Of a stretch of 64,000 bases of DNA, positions 35,701 to 46,324 are shown piece after piece. The DNA comes from Ilyonectria destructans (Eukaryota > Ascomycota > Sordariomycetes > Hypocreales > Nectriaceae): the NCBI GenBank assembly GCA_020740775.1, contig JAHEWK010000033.1:355364-419363 (forward strand), read 5' to 3'. The position numbers were made by a program, and so were the translations under genes. Numbering within the stretch: the stretch's first letter is position 1; each line of letters starts with the position of its first letter. The notes beneath the pieces are model-generated. The model was given only the letters and a program-made list of their open reading frames with translations. It had not been told where the DNA came from and ran no database searches.

Positions 35701-36857
35701 GTATTACTGTAATTTCAGTAGATTGCCTTAAAATAATCCTTTTTAATTACTTTAATATTTATAGAGCCTAAGTCTATTCTATAGAAGGTATTCTATTATT
35801 ATTTCTTTCTTTAGTTAGTATTAAACTTCTTTTCTTTTTAGTAGGATATAAAGAATCCTTCTAACTTTTTAATCTTTTTTTTCTATTATTATTTAAATTA
35901 TTAGTTATTAATTTCTACAGTAAGTTATATAAGCCTATTATAAGTAGTAGGGGTTTTTTTTCTAACTATAGTATTCTTAACTTCAGACTTTAGTTTTTAG
36001 TAGAAATTTACTATATTGGCTTCTTCTTTCTAATTAAGTTATAATATTAGGTTATAATATTCAGCTATATATATAGATATAGCTTCTATCTATTGGAGTT
36101 TCTAGAGGGCTTATTCTATAATCTACTTTTTGTCTTAAAATCTATAGAAAGCCTTAAGTTTATACTTAAATATTAAATAGCTTCTATAGATAGCTTTAGT
36201 TTCTTTCTTTCTTTAATTATAGGTATTATTAATATAGTTCTTTATAATAGGTTTAAACTATTATAGAGCTTTATTAATAAGGAATTCTATACTATATCGG
36301 ACTCTAGCTTTATCTGTAATAAACTGTATTAAGTAGTATATTTAGTAGGCTTAAAGCTATATAAGAAATTCTTAAAGTTTAGTAGCTAAGCTATTATAGG
36401 GGTTAGGCTGGTATAGTCTGAGGATTTCTTCAGTATTCTTACCTCTAGTAGTATTAAAAGTAAGATTTTTAATATAGTTCTTATATATATTTTTCTAGTT
36501 AATAAGTTTCTATACTAACTTATTATTTTATTTCAGTAGGTTCTTATACTAAGTACTAAGAATATTAATTTATTTCTGCTTATTAGTTTTATTCCTCTTA
36601 GAGGCTATTAGAAGTTTATTAAGCTAAGCTAATAGTTTCTTATTAAACTATTTAAGCTTCTTAAAGTCTTTTATAGTAACTTCTTTATTATTATCTTCTT
36701 CTTTAATAAGGTTAAGGTCTCTATTGTTATTAATAAAAGGGTTATAAGTTTAGTTTCTAAAGGAGCTTAAACTGCTAAAGGGTATTATAGATACTATAGC
36801 GAATTTAATATTATTTAAATTTAATATAAGTAATATACTAAATAAGAGCTATTAATA

Positions 36858-37240
36858 TATAATAATTAATATACTATACTATACTTATAAGTTTAAAGTA
36901 GGCTGATTTTAATTAGTAGTTTATATAATAGAAAATTAGATAGATTAAAACTTAAATAAGTATATTATATCTAATAATAGTAAAATTAAAGATACTTAAT
37001 ATAATTAAGTTATATTAATAGCTAAGGAGCTGCCTATACTAGATATATACTTCTTAGATAACTATATATTAGGTAGACTACTATATCCTCTGGGGGACTA
37101 CTATTAGTTTAGAATTGCTATTATTAGTTTTAGTAGGATGTTAGTTCTAATATAGGTCTGTATATAATTAGTCTATTTAAGAATAAGTCTATTATTCTAC
37201 TATAGATAACTGCCTATTTATATTTTAGGCTGTAATAATA
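36858..37240 (-). repeat. 5' LTR of element B (minus orientation)
   Basis: Pairs with 28619-29003. The outer end reads CTGTAATA-ATATT, with a small indel against the other copy, so the exact terminus and duplication are uncertain. Confidence 0.7.
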
Positions 37241-37478
37241 TTAGGTATTAAATACTCTAACTCTTACAGTAGGAATAAGATATAATAGCAGCACTAAAAG
37301 ATTTAATTAGTAGTTTAAGAGCTTTATAATTTTCAGTATTTTTCTTTATTTTAGTTATATAACTAGCTATTTTATAAGTATTATAGCAGTATATAAAAAG
37401 AGAGTTAATAAATTAATACAGTATAGAAAAAACAGTCTACTTATATAGTCTTAAAGATAAAAACTATTAGAAGGGAGA

Positions 37479-37854
37479 TATTATATTACAGCCTGAGTTA
37501 ATAACCCTACAGCCTATACTAAAAACCCACTTATTCAGAATAAAATAATAAGTCTACTAATAAATTACCCTAAGACGCATTTAGATTACTAGTAATCCTT
37601 AAGGATTATTAGTAATTTAGAATAACCTTAAGGAATCCACTTAGTATATAGTTATCTAAAAAGTATATATCTAGTATAGATAGCTCCTTAGCTATTAATA
37701 TAACTTAATTATATTAAGTATTCTTACTCTACTATTATTAGATATAACCTGCTTATTTAAGTCTTAATCTATCTGATTCTCTATTATATAAACTACCAAT
37801 TAGAATCAGCCTACTCTAGACTTATAAGTATAGTGTAGTATACTGACTGTTACA
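37479..37854 (+). repeat. 3' LTR of element A (376 bp)
   Basis: Identical in length to 18620-18995. Better preserved than the 5' copy; ends GACTGTTACA. Preceded by the AAGGGAGA purine tract. Confidence 0.8.
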
Positions 37855-38090
37855 GTTAGAGCTAGAGCCTAAGTATTCTAACTTAATATCCAATTAATAA
37901 GATACTATTCTTACTGATTAGTCAGTTGCTAAAGGTGTTTAAAAGTAATAGCTTTAGGCAGCTTACTGCTAAGCCTATCAGTTAAAGTGGATTGAGAGAC
38001 TGTTTGGCGTTTAGCTGCCTTTCTAACTGAATAACCAGCTTTAATATCAGTAATAGCTGCAGTTATCTATTCTTCCGTCCAATCAGGCAT
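37855..38090 (-). pseudogene. Pogo-like transposase N-terminus with six Gln-type stops
   Basis: From ATG at 38090 the minus frame gives MPDWTEE, then a psq/CENP-B-type helix-turn-helix (AIT-DIKAGYSVRKAAKR...STLTDRL), then KAITFKHL and LINWIL, the order found at the start of fungal pogo/Fot-type transposases. Six in-frame stops (38067, 37929, 37911, 37905, 37878, 37869; low coordinates) are all TAG or TAA and fall where Gln is usual, i.e. CAG/CAA to TAG/TAA. The frame is cut at 37855 by the LTR of element A, which therefore inserted into it. The DNA to the right is not RIPped. Confidence 0.75.
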
Positions 38091-38902
38091 TTTGAAAAAA
38101 ATAGATAAAAAGAGGGGAAAATCTGGATAAATATGAATATTGAATTGGCTAATTATATTGTAAATTGGCTGTGTGGTTGGGTAATTTGTGGTGGGTTGGT
38201 TGGTTGAATTGTGGAGCTTAAAGGTGTAAGTTGCCTTATCATCCGATGTTGCAAAAGACCACAAAGTCACTCTGTTGTCACATCACATTACGAGTGGGGC
38301 CGGATCTGACCAATTAAAATCGCGCGCACGGACGTAGCCGGTAGCTAGGGGTGGACGGTAGGTCGGTGAGTTGTCGTAGCTGCTGGCTTGGGGGTGATGG
38401 CAGAAACCTAAATGGGAAAGGACAGCGGGTACATGTGTCTTGGTGTGCACTGCATACAAAAATGCTGTACCTGAGGTATAATATTATTTTCAGTGCCGAT
38501 CCTTGCCTCCTTAGGCTAGACGTACAGTGAGCCTAAGTTTTTGGACAGTGAGCCGAAGCGTACTCGTTAATTTGAACGACAGGGGTAAAGTTGATTTTCT
38601 GTCAGCCAATCATCATAGCGATATCGCGTATTATGTGTTGAAGGAAGCCCACGGCCGCCTACGGCGGCTGTGGCCTCAGACAGCCGGGACCTCATATAGG
38701 CTCCAATTCCCTCGCCTAGCTAGCTCGGGTGAACGATAACAATACACACATCTTTGACCTCTTGACATTATGTAAGGATCGCGACACGGTGAACCGTAGA
38801 GAGGCTTCTAGGCGCCATTTAACTTAACCAAAACAGCGCATCCGCGTTTCCAGTAGAGTTTAGATACAATCACTCTTGGGCTAAAATGCCACACTACCCG
38901 TG
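38091..38902. other. Intergenic region beside the AT block
   Basis: Normal composition resumes at once after 38.09 kb. A GTTGG-rich run occurs near 38170-38215, probably inside the end of the pogo-like element. GACAGTGAGCC-like motifs are repeated at about 38523 and 38544. I see no gene in it. Confidence 0.45.
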
Positions 38903-41091
38903 CTAAGAAACCCTCCAAGCCAGCGCGAATGTCTGCCCGTCTATGGAGCTCACATTATGCCCCCTCACAATAACTGCCATATCTCCCACCGGCACCCCTT
39001 CCCACACAACCTGCTCGACATTATTCTTACAATCATACGGCTTATTTCTATACCTCCCCACTGCAACCCCGTTGCGCTCCTCGGTCGTCTTGTATGGGAA
39101 GTTCTTGATTCTCTGGTTTCCGTGCCGCTCCGTCGCACTATCAGAGGCCATAACGATAAGATCGAGGTCGTTCTGTAGCTCCTCGCCAGGTAGGTCGGTC
39201 CAAATAAGTATGACCTTGATGGTCCGGGAGGAAGGGGTAGAGACAGCAGGGGCGAGGATAGGAATAGTGAACTTGAATTCTTTAAAGGTATTGAGACTCT
39301 TGCCGGCAATCTTATTATGAAAGCCGGCTGTCCCGTCAGTACTGACCTTAGTTCCATCCGCAGCAGCAATAGAGGAGCCAGATAATATTACACTATTACC
39401 GACATCGACGCACCCCCATCCGCTGGCGTAGTTAGGGCTCTTACCCGCCTCGGTGGGGTTATACTGGCCGGCCAGCTTAATAGCGCTATTAATAAGGAGG
39501 GCCTTAATAAGAGCGGCGCTAGGGTTAGGGGTACCATTCTTATCGAGCGTCTCGCAGAGGATAGCATAGCAGCTGGCAACCAAAGGGGTGGCTATAGAGG
39601 TGCCGCCCTCAAATATATACTTATCGTCGGTATTGACGCCCCATCCCTGGGAATTGGTAACCTTAGGGATAGAGCTGCAGGTAGAGAGGATGTAGGTGCC
39701 CAGAGCCATAACGTCGGGTTTGATGCAGCCCTTAACCGTCAGACTACAAGAAGAGAATGCTGCCATACCCTTTACATTATTAGCGACATTATCCGAAGCT
39801 ATTGGCTGCTTGGGGAACCCGAATAGGGAGTACTGCCTGTTCTGGTTTGACTGGAGGGACTTGGAGGTGCCGATGGAGATGCAGTTCTTGGCGGCGGCCT
39901 GGGATATAACCTGTGCGAGATCGACCTTACTATTACTAGGCTTGACGTCTATGCCGTCATTGCCCGTGGCGAAGAGAACCATTATGCTGCGGTAAGTAGC
40001 GATAAAGTTGTCAATCTCCTTAGCACTGTTGTCGTATTTGATTTGGTGCCAGGGCCGAGGGGCAGCACCCTAACTGTTGGTGTGGATGTGTGTGTCGTTA
40101 TCTCTGTAGGGCGGCAGGAATAGGTCCCTGAGGTCGTTAGGGATGCCACTTAGGGCGCTATATGTATCGAGCAGCGACTGTATTACCAGCGTGGCCTTGG
40201 GTGCGGTGCCTTGGATGCAACTGCCTATGCTCTTTGAGATGCTGTCGCCCAGCACAGAACTACAGACGTACGTCCCGTGGCCGTCGGGGTCGGACGAACT
40301 CTTGCGGCTAAGGGCATATAGGGCCCGGACGCGCATATTGTTGCCGTTCTTGAAGGCGTCGGCCACTTTATCCGGGTTACAGGAGCTCTTGTCGAATTTA
40401 GTATCGGAGACACAGACAACTTGGTCTTCGCCTTCGTATCGGGTACCGTTTACGGTATGTACGACCTGGTCGGCGCGCAAGATGGTGCGGGCGATATTGT
40501 TATGCAGCTTGACGGTATGTACCTCGTGAATGCTCTTAACCGAGTCCAGGGCGGCCAGATCAGACAGGTATCGGTGCTGCACCGAGATGCGCGCTTTGCG
40601 GACCTCCTTGTCCGTTATCAGATATTCTTTGTCTAAGTGCGCTGCGGCTGCAACCTTCTTAATCAGCTCCGGCGTTACAGCAACGTCCGGCTGGAACTCG
40701 ACATCTACCGTCACCGGGTGCGAAGTGGGAGCTGGTATAGGGAGGAGTGAGCGCGCTGGTGAGGATGATGCTGGCGTCTGCTTGAGGTGCGAGTCAACCA
40801 TAAAGTACTACTGGTAGATGTTCGTATAGGTGATATAGGGCAATATGCGGATTTCCGAGAGGTTCTGCTAAGGGTGTAAGAGGTTAGCAAACTGTCTTAT
40901 GGATATAGTAAGGGATGGCAATGGGGTGGGGTGCAATATACCTTGGGCTTATATCCGCAGAGGTAAGTGTTGTCCGACACCTTCTCCTGGATAACTACCT
41001 GTTTATTAGTAAGTTCCTTTTTGATATCCTTAGTAAGAGGGTTATTAGTTTGGATCAGGATGTAGTTGGAGCCCTCAGCAGTCTCCTGCAT
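38903..41091 (-). pseudogene. Subtilisin-like serine protease (KP-43-like S8), two in-frame TAGs
   Basis: Exon 1 is 41091-40942 and exon 2 is 40867-38903 after a 74-nt intron with a GCTAAC branch site; 704 codons. The catalytic triad is visible: Asp about 205 in VCVSDTKFD (the usual DTG has Lys for Gly), His about 247 in DGHGTYV, Ser about 474 in GGTSIATP, with oxyanion Asn about 353 in ATGNDG. The C-terminal ~200 residues (LIWTDLPG...LQNDLDLIV, NNVEQVVWEG) match the beta-sandwich of KP-43-type subtilases. In-frame TAG codons occur at codon 70 (40808-40810) and codon 316 (40070-40072); the second replaces Trp in the conserved NSWG. No signal peptide is evident from this start, and an upstream exon may be missing. 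Probably a recent pseudogene. Confidence 0.8.
40868..40941 (-). other. Subtilase intron
   Basis: 74 nt on the minus strand, GTATAT donor, TGCTAACC branch, TTAG acceptor, phase 0. A CAG three bases on is an alternative acceptor in the same frame. Confidence 0.65.
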
Positions 41092-44000
41092 AAGACCCAA
41101 GGTGCTAAGGGTTGGGGTTTCAGGGTCGAGAGAATTACTGTTAATAGTAATGACCGCTATGGCGGTTATTTGTCAAATTGATAAAATAGTAATATTAGTA
41201 AGACTGTTAATCTTTACGAATAGTAAGACTATCTCAAATTAACTGTGAATCAGAGAATTGAAATCAAGCAGGTTGAAATAAGGAAGAGGGTTGGAAGATG
41301 AAGCTGTTATATCGCTCGCCGCTAGATGGGAGGAGCTGACAGAAACATCCATGAATATATATGGCTTCCGGTCGGCATGCAATGCGTCTGTGTTACAAGC
41401 CACATAAACAGGTTTCGGGCTTAGAGAAATTCCTGCACTACAGTCGGTGATCAATAATCAAGGACTTACTGGTGTTTATAAGGCCCAAGCCACGAATTCC
41501 GTTGAAAAAAGAGTAACTCAAAAACATTGGGTACTGACGCCCCCGGCCTATTCTGAGAGTCATAAGTAGAGTTTTCCGATCAGGTTTAAAGTTGGTAAAT
41601 CAGGGATAAAGTTAACGGCGCAAGTCGCATTAGAGACGGATTTTCCCGTAGCCAACCAGGGAACGGGATGAATAAGGGGGTGTGAACAAGGGACCGAAGA
41701 AAGCTATGGTAGGCTGCTATGCTCCTCCATTTTCATTCCATCTCGATCCGCACTTGGCCAGAGGTTTCCTCAAACGCCTCCACACTGGCAGCCATTCCTG
41801 CAACCCACCCAGCTTCGTATTCTTCTTGACTAATTGGTAAAATGCAACTTCTTCCGCAAGTATACTACCCCCCGTATGAACTCCTGGTCTATATTAATTG
41901 AGAAGATAAGATTAATGCATTATACTGTTATATGTCTATATGCTGACTTTTATCTTGGGAGAATATATAAACTAACATTTATTAAAATATAGAAAATACT
42001 ATTATGCTTTCTCATTCTCTAGTGAGAATAGTAGTAGCATACGTTGTTATCCAAATTCAGACTCGATTTAAATACTCTATTGCACTGGCTAGTCTAGTCA
42101 GTCGCTATAGCTTAAGGCGGGTGCCACCATTCAGGAAAACGCTATTATTTACGTCACCCTTCTCATCTTTGAAAAAGCGTATTAACTGCCGACTAAATTA
42201 GAATCTATGAAATCGGGGTGCGGGGTCCCAAAGGTGCACTGCCTTCCGATGGGCCATTTGAGGACTAGATGGCTTGTCTGGAGAATGCAGGATGTGGTGC
42301 TTTTTCTCGCTAGGCTGAATAAGCTTTCGGGACTGGTCGCATGACAGTCCGCCCTACTGCTAGGTATAAGGCTAAGTAGTAAGGTCCCTTGTCCAACAGC
42401 CATCATCCGTAATAGCCGAAGTGGTGTATAACTTAGACTTTAGGGATCATCACCAGCGACCCGTAACGGGCTTATTTATCTGCCGCTGCCGGGTTTCGGC
42501 ATTCACAAGTCAAGCGGTGAGCCTCAACGTTACATCTAGCATTGGGGCGCATTCAGCCGCACTCAGGTCTTTACATAACATTCTCCCTGACATGTGAATG
42601 CGACAGTATATTAGAGTTGTTTTCTTGACAAATGGATTGTCTCGTTTTTAACCCACGTTCGTGCGCGGAAAGCAAAAGAAAGAAGACCAGAAACAGGATG
42701 CTGATTTCGAAATATACATGAGCCATTAGTATCAATAGGCAGAAGCAGATCTTCTGCCTCTTAAGTGCTGACTTGTGATAGCACATCTACTATATTAGTG
42801 GGAATGGGTTGATATCACATCTTTGCATAGGCTAAGCGGGCTGCTGTGTCTCGCTGCGTAGGAGAGCAGTGGGATCCTGGCAAGTGTATGCAGAGCTTCA
42901 CCTTGATATCGGACTCAATGATAAGGACTTATAAGCTTAGAATTGATACGTGAAGAACCAGTCTTGGGCCTGGTACTTAAGACTGGCATTATATGTAACA
43001 TCACGCGAGAAAGGAGACCTTATGCTCCCGTCCTCAACTGTAGTCTTAGCTCGTCATCCATCTTTCTACATCTACATGACAACCTCACTTTATGTGACCT
43101 TCGCGATTTATTCGCATCAAGAATACACCTAATGGGAATAGCTAGGGTCTCTGGCCGACCATGATCAGAACCAACTAGGGTTGTATTGGTTTTGGCTGCA
43201 TCACATATGCAGCTGTGTTCGAGATGCGGGGCTGCGCCTTTACAGACATTTTCTCACTCTTGCTTCATATGACGTCGAGTTTCCGCCGGCACTCCTGCAA
43301 CCTCGAGGTCATTAAGGATATGTTTAGTGCTGACGAGGACCGCCTTATATTGCATCGGAGTTTGCCGGAGCTCGTGTATGCAGGGCATCGAGTCAATAAT
43401 CATAAACTGTTGCAGCCTCTCATCAATTTTGGTAGCACCCACCTGATCAGCCGCACGCATGAGCTCGCCGTGTAAAGGTTATGGAGGATGTCGAGGGTTT
43501 AGCTGTTCATTATTTGGCATATTTCGCATGTGAGCGACTTGCTATCAGCCGCTCACAATTTCTCAGACATAACGCCGAGCAGCTGGGTTGAGCATTTGCG
43601 ACCTTTTCCAATTGCAGAGAAGTTGACAACTCCGACCAGCAGGGAATTGAACGCTTAGACACCAGATTGGTTGGGATGATGCGGACTAAGAAATGGGTGG
43701 TGGACCTGGTGAACCCTATTTGTTGACATTGGGCGAAGATTGAGCGGTGTTTGTTCGTCGAGTCACGCCTGCACGTTCAAGCCTTAGTCCGGAGTGATGG
43801 TGATATGACGGTTTAGCTTACTGGAAAGCTTCTTGTGACAGTCTTGATTTGATCCGTGACTATGAGCCGGCGGCGGATGCGATGGTTTGGGACAGTTCTC
43901 GCCGGGTCCTCTCAGCGCGTGCTTGCAGGAGCCAAGGCGAGCTTCCTGGTCGTCAAATACCCTAGGGCTGGACAGAGTGTACCCCGGAATATGAGGAAGT

Positions 44001-44466
44001 ATTGTCTGTATATAGGATAACTTGGGGACGTGAAGAGGGTAAGCGTCATTATGAGCTAACGATATGCAAGGTCTTAGGTACTACGCCTGAGAAGTACTGG
44101 TAAGTCGGCTTGGGGATGAATAAGTTCGTAGGAAGACACAAAAAATGAGGGTACCGGGCTTGGCTATGTCGTCTGTGCCTCTTTTTATCAGGCCCTGGAT
44201 GTCATCCCGAGTCATGGTGCATGTGTCGTGTGGGGCTAATGCTTGAGAGCAGAAAACTGTCCAATCTCGGAATAATAATGATAATTTGCTTGGCCGAAGG
44301 AACTCTGCGAGGGACGCAGCCCACCCTTTGAACCAATTGCAAACCACCACTAACCAGAGTGATAGGTAGTGAAAACAGCCACCAGGTAGCCCTGGACTTG
44401 TGTTTTGTCTCGACGTTACGAATGTATTGTCGGGCACTCGTACAGGTCGACTGCATGCACCATGCA
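41092..44466. other. 3.4-kb stretch without a convincing gene
   Basis: Mixed composition, moderately AT-rich near 41850-42060. Short open frames on both strands lack known domains. The one that looks least random is the minus frame 43254-43460 (LQQFMIIDSMPCIHELRQTP...HILNDLEVAGVPAETRR), protein-like in composition but unassigned and bounded by stops; it may be a gene relic. Confidence 0.4.
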
Positions 44467-44472
44467 TATAAA
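44467..44472 (+). promoter_or_regulatory. TATA box of the S1/P1 nuclease gene
   Basis: TATAAA 74 bp upstream of the ATG at 44546, followed by a short pyrimidine-containing leader. Confidence 0.5.
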
Positions 44473-44545
44473 TTGAAGGCACTGGATTGCAGTCAACTCA
44501 CAGGCCGCTTTTAGAGTAAACATCTTTCCTTCCGCGCAGCACGCT

Positions 44546-45591
44546 ATGAAGGTCTCACTCAACGCCGTGGCCTTAGGCTTCGTGTCTTTACCTAGGGTCG
44601 TCGCCTGGGGCAGTAAGTCGAGTCCCTTGCGGTGAATATCGCGATGATGATAAAGCTCTGGCAATATCTTAACCGTGAGATACAGGTCTGGGCCATATCA
44701 CGACAGCTTACCTCGCCGGCCACTTCGTATCTAACTCGACCGAGGCATACTTCAAAGAGCTCCTAGGCAACAACGACGACGACTACCTTGCCAAAGTCGC
44801 TCTATGGGCCGATTCCATCAAGCACACCAAATGGGGGCACTTCACCGAGACGTTCCATTTCATCGATGCCCACGATAATCCGCCCCTATCGTGCAACGTC
44901 GATTTTGCGCGCGACTGCAAGAAAACGGGCTGCGTTATTAACGCCTTGGCCAACTATACGGAGCAGTTCCTCGACCACTTACTGCCGGCATGGCGCCGTG
45001 TGGAGGCTGCAAAGTTCATCATCCACTTCGTCGGCGACCTACACCAGCCGCTGCACAACGAGGACGTGGCCAGGGGCGGCAATAATATCCTTGTGAAGTG
45101 GGATACCAGGGAGTTCGACTTGCATCATATATGGGATAGTTCTATTGCTGAGAAGTGGATTGGGGGCTTGCGTGGGAAGCCGGATCATCAAGCCCAGAAG
45201 TGGGCGAACCAACTAGCTGTTGAAATTACTGATGGCAAGTTTACGGCCGATAAGGAAACATGGCTGAAGGCCTTTGATTTAAACAATCCCAACGGAACTG
45301 CCATGGCCTGGTCTAGAGAAGCCAATGCACTCGTGTGCACACATGGTGAGACTTCCCGGAGGCGTACCCCTGTGCAACCCACTCTACTGACTGATAGCTG
45401 TTACAGTCTTACCCCAGGGCCCTCAGGTAATCGTCGGCAAGGAACTTAGCGGCGACTACTTCCGCAAGGCCGGTCCGATCGTCGAGAAGCAAGTCGCCCG
45501 TGCCGGATTCCGGATGGCAGCGTGGCTAGATAGCATCGCCAACGAGATTCAGACGAGGAAGGATAGCGATCAGATGGGCGAAGAACTGTAG
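44546..45591 (+). CDS. Secreted S1/P1-type nuclease
   Basis: Three exons: 44546-44612, 44686-45345 and 45407-45591, 303 residues. Introns of 73 and 61 nt have GT/AG ends and maintain frame. A signal peptide (about residues 1-20) is followed directly by Trp 21 in WGSLGH, the N-terminal Trp whose amino group binds zinc in mature S1/P1 enzymes. Other expected zinc ligands are visible: WAD, FHFIDAHD, the signature FIIHFVGDLHQPLHNED, and LHHIWD. The GGN motif after it is also present. It should hydrolyse single-stranded DNA and RNA outside the cell, with phosphate or nucleoside scavenging and degradation of extracellular DNA as likely roles. N-glycosylation sites occur (NST, NYT). No lesion despite lying between two RIP blocks. 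Confidence 0.92.
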
Positions 45592-46036
45592 AAGACTGAT
45601 GTGGTCCCGAGGAGTCGCACCATAGCCCAGCAATTTAGTCTTTATAGAAACTTGGGCAGTTCATGGACCGCCCGAACTGCTTTCTTTCTAGCGCAGAGAC
45701 CTCTGGTCGTAAATCGTCTCAAGTTTGGCACTCTTGTTAGCGGTAAATTCATTGACTGATTGTCCGATGTAGCAAGATTTGTAAGAGCCAAGCCGCATAA
45801 TGGGCAACTGGTACCGTTCTCGTTTGCCTTAGGAACACCATGCCCATTATAAGAACTTGGTTAGGCTAACACCTACCGCGAGCAGTCAGCACATATACAA
45901 GTCCCGCTTACCCTTATTATGGATTACCATGATTTGGAGAGATCAAACTTCTGCCGGTTGCTTTAGTCTAGGAGGAACCATTCACTAAGAATTATCTTCT
46001 TCGCTGTTCACAACTTCGTCGTCTTCACCCGACGAA
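45592..46036. other. Short intergenic region with a hairpin
   Basis: No gene seen. A perfect 9-bp inverted repeat ACTTCGTCG / CGACGAAGT (46013-46021 and 46030-46038, 8-nt loop) sits at the broken 5' edge of the HET fragment. Confidence 0.5.
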
Positions 46037-46324
46037 GTGTTCAGCGCAGCCAAAAGTTTCTTGCTATTAGCCACAACCGTAGGCTTGCGCGCTAAATTTT
46101 GTGTCACCGAAAATGGCCGTTTTGGACGGGTACCGCTCGATTCGCAGCCCGGAGATTGTATATGCGTCCTAGTCGGCGGTGAGGTGCCGTTTTCCATACG
46201 ACCAACGGGTCGCGGAACGTACACTCTTGTTGGGGAATGCTACGTTAATGGCGTCATGGATAGCGAGGGTCTCGAGGCAGTAGCTGCTACTGCTGAGTTG
46301 CTTGACACTATCCACTTGGAGTAG
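46037..46324 (+). pseudogene. C-terminal fragment of a HET-domain protein
   Basis: The frame encodes the tail typical of fungal heterokaryon-incompatibility (HET) proteins: RAKFCVTENGRFGRVP, then PGDCICVLVGGEVPFSIRP and LVGECYVNGVMDSEGLE. In full-length members this segment follows several hundred residues carrying the HET domain itself, which is absent here; there is no ATG start upstream in frame. The fragment is about 95 residues, ends at TAG 46322-46324, and shows no stops, so truncation rather than gradual decay removed the rest. Confidence 0.7.

Larger units (their letters stand above)
28619..37240 (-). mobile_element. Ty3/Gypsy element B, inverted and nested in A
   Basis: About 8.6 kb between two minus-oriented LTRs. 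Its RT, integrase and gag-like segments are reverse-complement relatives of those of A, so the region 20-37 kb is a giant imperfect inverted repeat. Every frame is broken. The sequence stays slightly richer in C and G in places than A, so B is probably the younger insertion. Confidence 0.75.
18620..37854 (+). mobile_element. Ty3/Gypsy element A, RIP-inactivated, containing nested element B
   Basis: Bounded by two 376-bp LTRs in direct orientation, with a purine tract AAGGGAGA immediately before the 3' LTR (37471-37478). Internal part runs 18996-28618 and resumes at about 37241. Eroded RT and integrase blocks read on the plus strand place it in the Ty3/Gypsy order (RT before integrase). Every frame has numerous TAA/TAG codons. 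It interrupts a pogo-like transposase relic at its right end. A target-site duplication could not be established because the flanks are mutated. Confidence 0.75.

Noticed and set aside
43254..43460. Protein-like minus-strand frame as a real gene
   Set aside because: Good composition but only 68 codons, bounded by stops, no splice partners and no recognised family; left as a possible relic in the gap entry.
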